A stretch of 64,000 nt of DNA. It comes from JALZKA01 sp963701205. Lineage in GTDB: Bacteria > Actinomycetota > Thermoleophilia > Solirubrobacterales > 70-9. Position numbers and translations under genes: made by a program. Positions 18,535 to 28,251 of this stretch are shown here, in pieces (within the stretch, counting starts at the first letter, position 1; the number at the start of each line of letters is the position of its first letter). Below the pieces are notes generated by a model. It was not told the DNA's origin and did no database searches. It saw only the letters and a list, made by a program, of their open reading frames with translations. Where the stretch lies: the NCBI GenBank assembly GCA_963701205.1, contig OY969575.1, forward strand, positions 682,001 through 746,000. Direction: 5' to 3'.

Positions 18535-19057
18535 CGAACTGGCGCTCGCCGCGCGAGCGCGGATGCGCGGCGCGCCGCTTCTTGACGCCCTGGAGAGGCG
18601 CTCGCCCGGAGCACGCGAGCGCGCCGACGCCATGGGTTCCTATGCCTTCGCCGCCGCCGTTGCGTTGGAGCTCGGCAGGCCGGCCGCTGAGCTCTGCCGC
18701 GAAACAGCCAAACTTGCGGACGTGGGCAGGCTCTACGACTCGGACGCGCCGCAGATGGACGGCGCCCGGCTTGCCCTTGGAGCGGGAGTCCCCAGCGATA
18801 TCTGCGACTGGATCTTGCAGCTCCAGGAACGATTTGACGGTGGCGGTCCGCAGGGTTTGAAGGGCGGCGAAATCGCAATCGCCGCGCGAATCGGCCGGGC
18901 CGCCGGAGTTTGTGACGAGGTGCTGGCCGAGCCGGGGGCAAGCCCCGTTGATCGCCGCGCCACCGCCGTCTCCGCGCTGCGCGCGCAGGCCGGATCCGAG
19001 CTCGACCCAGAGGTCGCGGACGCTCTCATCGCGGTTCTTGAGGCCACGCGCCGGTAG
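18491..19057 (+). CDS. Degenerate HD-GYP domain protein
   Basis: Protein of 188 residues with the layout of an HD-GYP cyclic-di-GMP phosphodiesterase but without its metal ligands. The expected LHDIGK segment is KLADVGRLY, the HHExxDGxGYP segment is LQERFDGGGPQGLKGGEI, and the VADxxDAL segment is AAGVCDEVL. The leading HSxxVA helix is SPGARERADAMGSYAFA. Since all His ligands are lost, hydrolysis is unlikely; a binding or scaffold role is more plausible. Start ATG 18491 lies inside the previous gene. It sits between the mutase and carboxylase genes. Confidence 0.7.
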   Translation: MSLDLRNESRSDTASELALAARARMRGAPLLDALERRSPGARERADAMGSYAFAAAVALELGRPAAELCRETAKLADVGRLYDSDAPQMDGARLALGAGVPSDICDWILQLQERFDGGGPQGLKGGEIAIAARIGRAAGVCDEVLAEPGASPVDRRATAVSALRAQAGSELDPEVADALIAVLEATRR

Positions 19058-19105
19058 CCCGTCCCTCGGCTTCGGGAATGCGAGGCGCATACAATCCCGC
19101 GCCCG

Positions 19106-20674
<1,569 letters not shown>

Positions 20675-20730
20675 TGCGGCCGGCGTTGTCAGCGCGGCCG
20701 CGCTGATCGTGGCGGCGCCTACAGCCCCAG

Positions 20731-20758
20731 CTGCCCTGCGCCGGTCGGCGCAGGGCAG
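20731..20758. terminator. Perfect 12-bp stem hairpin, likely terminator
   Basis: Two perfectly complementary 12-base arms (20731-20742 and 20747-20758, CTGCCCTGCGCC and its complement) with a GGTC loop, between the carboxylase gene and rpsD. There is no T-tract, as is common for terminators in GC-rich actinomycetes. It could instead lie in the rpsD leader, which starts about 95 bases downstream. Confidence 0.6.
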
Positions 20759-20852
20759 GGTGACCCGGCGGGTGGCTCGCGACGTCCCGCCCGCTACCAT
20801 CCTCGACCGGCCAATCAGGCCGAAATCGCTTTCAGCATCGACAAGGAGTTAC

Positions 20853-21473
20853 GTGGGCCGCTACACAGGACCGAAGGAGAAGCTTTCACGACGCGAGGGC
20901 GTCGAGCTTGGCCTGAAAGGAGAGCGCCTGCTCAACGGCAAGAGCGCCCTTGAGCGTCGGCCCTACCCGCCCGGAGTCCACGGTCGCCGCCGCCAGCGTG
21001 AGTCGGAGTTCAAGCTCCGTCTCCGGGCCAAGCAGCGCGCCAAGCGCATCTACGGCCTGCGCGAGCGCCAGTTCGCCCGCCTTTTTGACCGCTCCAACCG
21101 TGAAGAGGGCATGGCGGGCGAGAACCTGCTTCGAAACCTTGAATTGCGGCTGGACAACGTCGTCTTCCGCCTGGGCCTCGCCACCACCCGCGCGCAGGCA
21201 CGCCAGTTCGTAACCCATCACCACGTCCAGGTTGACGGCAAGCGCGTGGACATTCCGTCGTTTGCGGTCAAGCAGGGTCAAACCGTGGCGATCAAGGACG
21301 GCTCGGCGGTGGAACCGTCGGCCACCCGCGCTGTCGAGTTGGTCGGCGCAGTACCCCCCTGGCTTCAGGCAGATCCGGATCACCTGCGGGGCACGGTCCT
21401 ACGGGTTCCCGCTCGACTTGACATCGATACACCGGTGGAAGAGCGCCTGATCGTCGAGCATTACTCGCGCTGA
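20853..21473 (+). CDS. rpsD: 30S ribosomal protein S4, zinc-free form
   Basis: Small-subunit primary assembly protein of 206 residues binding 16S rRNA. GTG 20853 follows AAGGAG at 20843-20848. RPYPPGVHGRRR, RQFARLFDRS and LELRLDNVVFRLGLATTRAQARQFV (the latter in the S4 RNA-binding fold) are diagnostic. The N-terminal cysteines of the zinc form (CxLCRREG) are replaced: GPKEKLSRREG. It is a stand-alone gene rather than part of an rpsM-rpsK-rpoA operon. Whether it is the only S4 copy cannot be seen here. Confidence 0.95.
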   Translation: MGRYTGPKEKLSRREGVELGLKGERLLNGKSALERRPYPPGVHGRRRQRESEFKLRLRAKQRAKRIYGLRERQFARLFDRSNREEGMAGENLLRNLELRLDNVVFRLGLATTRAQARQFVTHHHVQVDGKRVDIPSFAVKQGQTVAIKDGSAVEPSATRAVELVGAVPPWLQADPDHLRGTVLRVPARLDIDTPVEERLIVEHYSR

Positions 21474-21519
21474 TCGAATCGGCGCAAGGCACAACGCGAG
21501 CAAGTATCGTCGCCGCCTC

Positions 21520-23851
21520 GTGAGGAATCTGCACAAATCGAGCCTGCGGCGACTGGCGCTTGCCAGCGTCGTCACCGTTGGCCTCACCGCGGGCGTGGTT
21601 GCCACCCAGGCGCCCGCAAACGGTTTGGCCGACACGTTCGGGCTGACCACGGTCGACCAGCGGCTCGCACCAATTGGCGAGGGCGATTTCAAGTACTTAG
21701 ACATCAGCGGCGCCGGCGAGACCTACACCGTCCGCGAGGAAGGGATTGGCGTAGCCCAGGCCGGACGTGAGGCGACCCGCGAGTCGCTGCTGTACTTCGG
21801 CCAGCTTTCCGACTTCCAGATCGCCGACGAGGAGTCGCCCGCCCGGGTTGAGTTCCTCGACTTCGGGCCATTCTCGTCAGCAACCCGCACGAACGAGGGC
21901 ATGCTCGTCCACCAGGCCGACGCGATGATTCGCCAGTTCAACGCATTCGCGCAGGCGAGCCCCCTGCCGGCCGGCGACAACTCGCACCGGGCGATGGACT
22001 TCACGATCAACACCGGGGACATGGCCGACAGCCAGCAGAAGAATGAGACGGAATGGGTGCGCACGCTGGCCGAAGGTGGCCCGCTCATGTCGGGCAGCGG
22101 CACCGATCCACTTACGTCAGAGGATCCGATCTGCGCAGTGGCGGGGATTTTGGGTCTAGTCGCCGACGGGAACGATCCGTCGAAGTACACCGGCGTACAG
22201 GACTACGACGACTACATCGAGGGTCTGCTGCAGTACTACGATCCGGACCAGCCCCTGGGTTCATACGCGACTTACCCCGCATACCCGAACCTGATGGACG
22301 CCGCCCAGGCGACATTTGAGGCCGAAGGGCTCGACGTGCCGCACTACCTGACGTTCGGCAACCACGACGCGCTCGTTCAGGGGAACGCCGCCGCCAACGC
22401 CGCCTACGAGCGGGTTGCAACCGGCTGCGTCAAGCCCGTGCTCCCGATCGTTCCGGATCCGACCGACCTCGGTCAGGCGATCACAGGACGTCGCCGATCT
22501 CAATCTGCCCGACGTGCTGAACATCCTGACGTCGGATCCGAACAAGATCATGCTCGTGCCGCCGGATCCCGAGCGGCAGTACGTCTCCAAGCAGCAGTAC
22601 ATCAAGATCTTCCGCGACGGCGCCCAGGCCGACGGGCATGGATTCAACTTCATTGATGCAGATGAGGAGACCGCGTCCAACGGGACCGCCGGCTATTACT
22701 CGTGGAACCCGGAGCCGGGCGTTCGGTTCATCTCGCTCGACACCGTCTCGGAGGCTGGTGTCATCGGGCCGTCTGCCAACGGCAACATCGACGACCCCCA
22801 GTTCCAATGGCTGACATCCGAACTTGATGCGGCCGAGACCGCCGACGAGCTGGTCGTCCTTTTCTCCCACCACGCGATTCCAAGCCTGAGCTCGACGGTC
22901 GAGGACGAGCTTGCGGGCCCCTGCAGCGGCCCCGACGACAGCCACGGCCACAACACGAACCCAGGCTGCGACCCCGATCCGCGCACATCAACGCCGCTCC
23001 ACCTCGGTCCCGAGATGATCGGCGTCCTGCACGGCTACCCGAACGTGATCGCCTGGGTCGCCGGCCACTCGCACGAAAACCAGATCAGCCCCTATGCAAA
23101 TCCATCCGGAGGTGGCTTCTGGTCGATCCGCGTTGCGGCCGAGGCTGACTGGCCGCAGCAGGGTCGTCTGCTTGAGATCTTCGACAACAAGGACGGCACG
23201 CTCTCGATCTTCGGCACGATCGTCGATCTCGCTGCGCCCGCCACATCGGTGGAGCCTGGCACCGACGCCGCCACGCTTGACTCGCTCGAGATCGCTTCGC
23301 TGGGCCGGACGATTGGCTACAACGAACCCCAGTACGGCGCCGAGAGCTGCAACCCGGTCTGCGAAGGCGGGCTGATTGACCGCAACGTGGAGTTGATGCT
23401 GGCCGATCCCCGTCGCGGCGATCCCCCACCACCACCGCCGCCGCCTCCCGGCGTCAAGTGCGGGCGCGCCCACAATGCCAACCTGATCGAAGGCACCCGT
23501 CGCGACGACAAGCTTGCCGGAACCAAACGGTCGGACAAGCTGCTGGGGCGTGACGGCGATGACCGCCTTCGTGGCAAGGGTGGGCGCGACTGCGCGCGCG
23601 GCGGACGCGGTAACGACCTGATTCGCGGCGGCGACGGCCGCGACCGCCTGGCCGGTAACCGCCACCGCGACAAGCTGGTTGGCGGCCCCGGTCGCGACAA
23701 ACTTCTGGGCGGTGGTCGCAAGGACAAGCTGTTTGCGATCGACGGCGAGCGCGACATCGTCAACTGCGGCAAGGGCCGCGACGACGTGGCCCTGATCGAC
23801 GAATTCGACGTGGTCAAGAACTGCGAAGCCCTCGCGGGCCCCGGCGCCTAG
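21520..23851 (+). CDS. Secreted metallophosphoesterase with RTX-like tail (frame break at about 22483)
   Basis: Exported phosphoesterase of about 776 residues if one base is skipped. GTG 21520 gives a signal peptide (LRRLALASVVTVGLTAGVVA). Metal-binding motifs run across the break: FGQLSDFQIAD, NTGDMADSQ and LTFGNHDAL in the first frame, then VVLFSHHAIP and WVAGHSHENQ in the next, matching the TIGR03767-type family. Frame 1 ends its homology at DLGQAI, and frame 2 resumes QDVADLNLPDVL, so one surplus base near 22483 is indicated. After a poly-Pro linker come Gly/Asp repeats (DGDDRLRGKGGRD, GGDGRDRLAGN) and a Cys-containing end, NCGKGRDDV to KNCE. Substrate unknown. Confidence 0.82.
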
Positions 23852-24795
23852 AGCTTCACCAGCGGAAGCTCGAGCTCGCCCGCACGGTAGGTGGCGAGAA
23901 GCGCATGGGCGATGCCCAGATCCTGGATCGCCAGGCCGGTTGAGTCGAAGAGGGTGATCTGTGAGTCGTCGCGGCGGCCCTGGACCTTGTTGGCCATAAC
24001 GGCTCCCAGCTCGGTGACCTGATCACGCCCGACGGCGCCGGTGGCGACGCAACCCGAAAGCTCGCCCCCGCTTGAGGCCTGCTCCCAGTTGTCGCAAAAT
24101 AGGGAACAGCGAGCGATCGCCCCGGGAGCGACTTCGGCCTTGCCGTGAGCGTCGGCGCCGAGAACGGCGTAGTGCTGACCGGCGCGAGGCGAATCCGATT
24201 GCACGACCCGGCGATCGCCGGGGGTCACTGTCACCACTATGTCCTGAGCCAGCGCTTCGCTCACCGTCCCCGCCGACCAGCCCAGCTCGGTGGCGAGGGC
24301 GTCTGCCGACGGCGGGCGGGCGTCGGCGGCGATGCCCCGCTCGTAGCCCGCGGCGACCATGCAGCGAGCAGCCCACGCGCCGTTCACCCCGCAGCCGATC
24401 AGCCCGACCGACCGGGCGCCGGTACGGGCAAGAGCGAGCGCCGAGACAGCCGCGGCGGCTCCCGTACGCAGAGCGGTCACGGCCGCACAATCCGCGATGG
24501 CCAGAAGCTCGCCGGTGTCTGAGTCAGAGATAAGTAGGGCGCCGGCGACGACCGGGAGCCCCCGTTCCGGGTTCGTGGGAAACGAGGTGACCCACTTGAG
24601 AATCGCGATCCCGTCCCCCCGCGCCGGCATCGCCCGGAAGTCACCGGACGGGGGTGAGTCCAGGTAGACCTTTGGCGGCATGACCCAATCGCCGGCGTGG
24701 TGGCGCATAAAGGCGTCACGGGTTCGTTCGATGGCCGCCTCAGGGGACACGGCGGCGAACACCGCTGCCGAATCGAAGATCGGAACCGAACCCAT
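23848..24795 (-). CDS. Ornithine cyclodeaminase / mu-crystallin family protein
   Basis: NAD(P)-dependent enzyme of 315 residues from ATG 24795. PPKVYLDSPPSGDFRAMPA and ILKWVTSFPTNPERGLP are the substrate region, LLAIADCAAVTALRTGAAAA is the conserved helix, and SVGLIGCGVNGAWAARCM is the Rossmann motif. Family members are ornithine cyclodeaminases, alanine dehydrogenases, pyrroline-2-carboxylate reductases or ketimine reductases; the actual reaction cannot be chosen from sequence alone. The stop overlaps the convergent phosphoesterase stop, and the start is 45 bases from a divergent small gene. An upstream in-frame extension exists but shows no family similarity. Confidence 0.82.
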   Translation of the reverse strand: MGSVPIFDSAAVFAAVSPEAAIERTRDAFMRHHAGDWVMPPKVYLDSPPSGDFRAMPARGDGIAILKWVTSFPTNPERGLPVVAGALLISDSDTGELLAIADCAAVTALRTGAAAAVSALALARTGARSVGLIGCGVNGAWAARCMVAAGYERGIAADARPPSADALATELGWSAGTVSEALAQDIVVTVTPGDRRVVQSDSPRAGQHYAVLGADAHGKAEVAPGAIARCSLFCDNWEQASSGGELSGCVATGAVGRDQVTELGAVMANKVQGRRDDSQITLFDSTGLAIQDLGIAHALLATYRAGELELPLVKL

Positions 24796-24840
24796 CGCTG
24801 ATTCATACGCTAAGCGGACGGTCAACGCCGAATCCGCGTA

Positions 24841-25044
24841 GTGTTCGAAGTGATGGACGAGTCCGAATCCGCAGCAGCCATGGCCGCAATCGAGCGCTTT
24901 CAGGCCGACACCGCACCCGCGCCTGCTGGCGATCAGGCCACCATCAGCCCGTGGGCGCGAGCCGCGCTTGAAGAGGGAATCGCCGCCCGCCAGATCTCCG
25001 GCTACGTCTGGGGACACGCGCCCGATCGGCCGCGAGGCGTCTAG
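24841..25044 (+). CDS. Hypothetical protein, 67 aa
   Basis: Not recognised. GTG 24841 or ATG 24853 starts an acidic, Ala-rich short protein with ARAALEEGIAARQISGYVWG near its end. It is directly followed, without a gap, by the dodecin gene, which supports it being translated. No cofactor or membrane motif is present. Confidence 0.45.
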   Translation: MFEVMDESESAAAMAAIERFQADTAPAPAGDQATISPWARAALEEGIAARQISGYVWGHAPDRPRGV

Positions 25045-25254
25045 ATGGCCGTCGTCAAGATCATCGAGTTGGTCGGCAGTTCCAAGACTTCAACCGACGA
25101 CGCCGCCAAGCAGGCGCTGGCCGAAGCCCAGACCTCGCTTCGCAACATCCGCGCCGTGGACATCGTCTCGACCGGAATCCGCGGCGAGAACATGGACGAG
25201 TTCCGCGCCCACGTGCGGATCGCGTTCGTGATCGAGTCCGACCCCGTCGACTAG
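25045..25254 (+). CDS. Dodecin
   Basis: Small flavin-storage protein of 69 residues that assembles into hollow dodecamers. VVKIIELVGSSKTSTDDAAK, LAEAQTSLRNIRAVDIVS and FRAHVRIAFVIE match the family along its whole length, including the strand-helix-three-strand order. ATG directly follows the stop of the preceding small gene. Dodecins bind riboflavin, FMN or FAD and may also buffer CoA. A palindromic repeat lies 17 bases after the stop. Confidence 0.9.
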   Translation: MAVVKIIELVGSSKTSTDDAAKQALAEAQTSLRNIRAVDIVSTGIRGENMDEFRAHVRIAFVIESDPVD

Positions 25255-25270
25255 CCCCCGCCCCTCCCCG

Positions 25271-25315
25271 CGAGTGCGGGTTTGTAGGGGCATCGGCCCC
25301 AATACCCCGCAGTCG
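25271..25315. repeat. 45-bp palindromic repeat, copy A
   Basis: 20-base arms around a 3-base loop, 14 of 20 arm positions complementary, beginning CGAGTGCGGG and ending GCAGTCG. It shares length, layout and sequence with copies at 43727, 60992 and 61949. Lies between dodecin and the sulfite reductase promoter. Confidence 0.8.
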
Positions 25316-25343
25316 GTGGGTGGTGTTCGGCTGCGCCTCCGCC

Positions 25344-25378
25344 TAATACCCGAATGTCGGTCGGGATTCATGTATTAT
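25344..25378 (+). promoter_or_regulatory. Candidate promoter and operator of the sulfur operon
   Basis: A possible -10 box TATTAT is at 25373-25378, about 40 bases before the reductase start. It is overlapped by inverted repeats: TAATAC (25344-25349) with GTATTA (25372-25377), and CCCGA (25349-25353) with TCGGG (25361-25365). No good -35 box is present, as expected of an activator- or repressor-controlled promoter. The Rrf2 regulator encoded at 31607 is a candidate ligand. Confidence 0.4.
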
Positions 25379-25419
25379 CTCCGGCACGATTTCCCCTCTC
25401 CCCTAGGAGCGCCGTAGCG

Positions 25420-27300
25420 ATGGAGCCGACAAGCGTCGCCTCAAGGCCAAAGGACAAGGCCACACCCGAGGAGCTTGACCAGGACCACAGCAAGGTCCAG
25501 GAGGGCAAAGGCCGCGTCGGGACCCTTGAGAACCCGGAGGTCTACGACAACGTCCCGGGTCAGATGATCCCGATCATCGAGCACGAGTTCGACGACTTCG
25601 ACTCCGAGGCCGACAAGTTCCTGGCCGGCGAGACACCGGAGGACATCTTCATCGGCTTCCGACTCAAGCAGGGCGTCTACGGGCAGCGCCAGCCGAACGT
25701 TCAGATGTGCCGGATCAAGCTGCCGATGGGCGGGGTCACGCCCGAGCAGATGGACGTCTTCGCCGACGCCGTCGAGCGCTGGGCGCCGCTGAACAAAGGC
25801 CACATCACCACCCGCCAGAACATTCAGATCCACCACATCCCCCTGACGCAGATGGCGGAGCTGATCCGCAACATCTCCGCCGTCGGCCTTTCTTCGCGTG
25901 AGGGCTGCGGTAACACGATGCGCAACGTCACCGGCGATCCCTATGCCGGCGTTGCCAAGGACGAGCTCTTCGACATCACCCCGTACGCGGGCGCATACGT
26001 GCGCTACTTCGTGCGCCATCCGACCACACAGCTGATGCCGCGCAAGATCAAGACGGCATTTTCGGCAACCGACGAGGACGTCGCGATCACCAAGATTCAC
26101 GACATCGGCTTCATCCCGCGCGAGCGCAACGGCGTCCGGGGCGTTGAAATCCTGGTCGGGGGCGGGACCTCGATCATGCCGCGGCTAGCGCCCTCGCTCT
26201 ACGAGTTCGTCGAACTCGACAACGGCGACTACCTGAAGGTCACCGAGGCAGTCCTGCGGATCTTCGACCGCCAGAACTGGCTGCGCCCGAACCGCGCCCG
26301 CGCCCGGATCAAGGTGCTTGTGGACAAGGTCGGCATGGACGCCTTCCGCGAGATGGTGGATGCCGAGCTCGAAGGCGACTGGGTGGCCGAACGCGACTTC
26401 TCGATCGAACGCCTGCTGTTCGACTACGACGAGTCCGAGCATGCACCGGCAGCGCCAGCAACCCCCGCCTCGCCGAATGGGGACATCTCCGAGTTCGAGC
26501 GCTTCCGGGAGTCGAACGTGCGGCCCCAACGCCAGCAGGGGTTTTGCACCGTGGTCGTCAAGGTCACTCGAGGCGATTTGAGTCCGGAGCAGTTCCGTGG
26601 CCTGGCTCAGATCATGCGCGATTACACGGGCGGCTTCGCCCGCACGACGGTGCAGCAGAACCTGGTGCTGCGCTGGGTCCACGACGAAGCGATCTACGAC
26701 GTCTGGCAGCGCCTCGGCGAGCTGGGCCTCGGCGGATCGGGCGCCCGCGAGATCTCCGATGTCGTGAGCTGCCCGGGTACCGACAGCTGCAAGATGGGCA
26801 TCACCAGCTCGATGGGGCTCAACCAGGCGATTGAAGAGCGCATCGAAGCGATGCAGATCACCGATCCGCTGACCCGTCAGGTCCACATCAAGATGTCCGG
26901 CTGCCCAAATGGCTGCTCGCAGCACCACATCGCGAACATTGGCTTCTACGGCGCCTCACTCAAGGTCGGTGGCAAGCCGGTCCCCGCCTACATCCCCCAT
27001 CTCGGCGGCACCTACGAGAACGGCGAAGTCGTTCTGGGCACCCGGCTCAAATCGCGCCTGCCCGCCAAGCGGGTGCCGGACGCCGTTGAGCGCTGGCTGC
27101 GCCTCTACGAGGCCGAGCGCAACGAGGGCGAGCCGTTCAACGATGTCGTCGATCGCCTCGGCGTCAAGCGCTTCGAGGAAGAGGTCGCCGAGCTTGCGCT
27201 GCCGGCCGAGTTCTCGCTTGAGACGCTCGACCAGTTCGTTGATTGGAACCGATCCGAGCCCTACAAGGTCGAGCGTGGCGAGGGGGAATGCGCGGTATGA
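25420..27300 (+). CDS. Ferredoxin-dependent sulfite/nitrite reductase (siroheme, 4Fe-4S)
   Basis: Assimilatory reductase of 626 residues carrying six electrons to sulfite (or nitrite). Two homologous halves are visible: ferredoxin-like NVQMCRIKLPMGGVTPEQ and HITTRQNIQIHHIPL in the first, FCTVVVKVTRGDLSPEQFRG and GFARTTVQQNLVLRW in the second. The cluster/siroheme ligands are in CPGTDSCKMG and SGCPNGCSQHH (C-x5-C, C-x3-C). ATG 25420 follows TAGGAG. It is the first gene of a set with APS reductase (ATGA overlap), ATP sulfurylase and APS kinase, so sulfite is the more likely substrate; nitrite reductases share this architecture. Confidence 0.9.
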   Translation: MEPTSVASRPKDKATPEELDQDHSKVQEGKGRVGTLENPEVYDNVPGQMIPIIEHEFDDFDSEADKFLAGETPEDIFIGFRLKQGVYGQRQPNVQMCRIKLPMGGVTPEQMDVFADAVERWAPLNKGHITTRQNIQIHHIPLTQMAELIRNISAVGLSSREGCGNTMRNVTGDPYAGVAKDELFDITPYAGAYVRYFVRHPTTQLMPRKIKTAFSATDEDVAITKIHDIGFIPRERNGVRGVEILVGGGTSIMPRLAPSLYEFVELDNGDYLKVTEAVLRIFDRQNWLRPNRARARIKVLVDKVGMDAFREMVDAELEGDWVAERDFSIERLLFDYDESEHAPAAPATPASPNGDISEFERFRESNVRPQRQQGFCTVVVKVTRGDLSPEQFRGLAQIMRDYTGGFARTTVQQNLVLRWVHDEAIYDVWQRLGELGLGGSGAREISDVVSCPGTDSCKMGITSSMGLNQAIEERIEAMQITDPLTRQVHIKMSGCPNGCSQHHIANIGFYGASLKVGGKPVPAYIPHLGGTYENGEVVLGTRLKSRLPAKRVPDAVERWLRLYEAERNEGEPFNDVVDRLGVKRFEEEVAELALPAEFSLETLDQFVDWNRSEPYKVERGEGECAV

Positions 27301-28086
27301 CCCCGCCTCCGGAAAGCGCGCTCACGAAGCCGCGGCCGCTGCCCGACCTGGAGGTCGTCTCCGGCCAAGCAAACGGCAATGGGTCGGCACCGCTGCCGAT
27401 GATCAACGGCGAAGTCGTCGATCCCGAAAGGATCGCCGCTGAGGTTGAGGCCATGGGCGCCGAGCAGGCGATCGCCTGGGCGATCGAGACGTTCGGTCCC
27501 GAAGCTCGCGTTCGCGGTTTCGTTTCAAAAGACGAGCTCGGTGATCGTTGACCTCGCGCACCAGATCGACCCCGCTGCCCGGTTCCTCTACATCGACACC
27601 GAGTTGCTTTTTCCCGAGACCTATGAGACTCGCGACCGGCTCGCGGCCCACTACGGGATCGAGTTTGAAGGCTTCCGGCAGGACAACCCGCCCGGGCTCG
27701 TCGAGCGCTGGGATGCGGGGGAATGGGGTCCCGCCGACGAGTGCTGTGCCCCGCGCAAGGTCGAGACAATGCGCCGTGCCCTGGAAGGGGCTGAGTGCTG
27801 GGTCTCCGGCGTTCGCCGAGTTGATTCCGAGACACGCGCCCAGGCAAAACGGTTCGGCTGGGATGTCCGCTTCAACCGCTGGAAGCTGAACCCGCTTGCG
27901 GACTGGGATGACAAGCGCGTCTGGGCCTACATCAGGGACCACGGCGTCCCCTACAACCCGCTTCACGACCAGGGCTATCCCTCGATTGGCTGCATGCCGT
28001 GCACCACCCAGCCAAACACCGGCGGAGACGCCCGCGCGGGACGCTGGGCCGGCACGGACCGCACCGAGTGCGGGATCAACGGATAG
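27297..28086 (+). CDS. cysH: Assimilatory APS reductase (frame break at about 27501)
   Basis: Reduces adenylyl sulfate to sulfite using thioredoxin. Starts in the stop codon of the sulfite reductase. Residues 1-68 (through AIAWAIETFGP) are in one frame and the rest (KLAFAVSFQKTSSVIVDLA onward) in the +1 frame; dropping one G near 27501 restores a normal 262-residue enzyme. Motifs: SFQKTSSV (PP-loop), YIDTELLFPET, ECCAPRK and IGCMPC (the Cys-Cys and Cys-x2-Cys ligands of a 4Fe-4S cluster, marking an APS rather than PAPS reductase), and the catalytic TECG near the C-terminus. A sequence error is more likely than a dead gene, as all functional residues are preserved. Confidence 0.87.
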
Positions 28087-28200
28087 ACGATTTATCCCCT
28101 TCAAGCGCCGGTGCCAACGCCGCTGGGCTCTCGGCGACTGCGAGGGCACGCGTTAACCTCAGGCGCTCGACAACTGAGATCAGGAGAAATAAAAGGATTT

Positions 28201-28251
28201 ATGAACGACCTTCAAGACCACCACTCAGCAAGCGAGCGCACCAATGGGTAG
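28201..28251 (+). CDS. Putative 16-codon leader peptide before sat
   Basis: ATG 28201 has the better ribosome site in this region (AAGGA ending five bases upstream), and its reading frame, MNDLQDHHSASERTNG, stops at 28249-28251, overlapping the sat start by eight bases (ATGGGTAG). It may couple or attenuate sat translation. It could equally be the true sat N-terminus displaced by a one-base frame error. Confidence 0.35.
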   Translation: MNDLQDHHSASERTNG

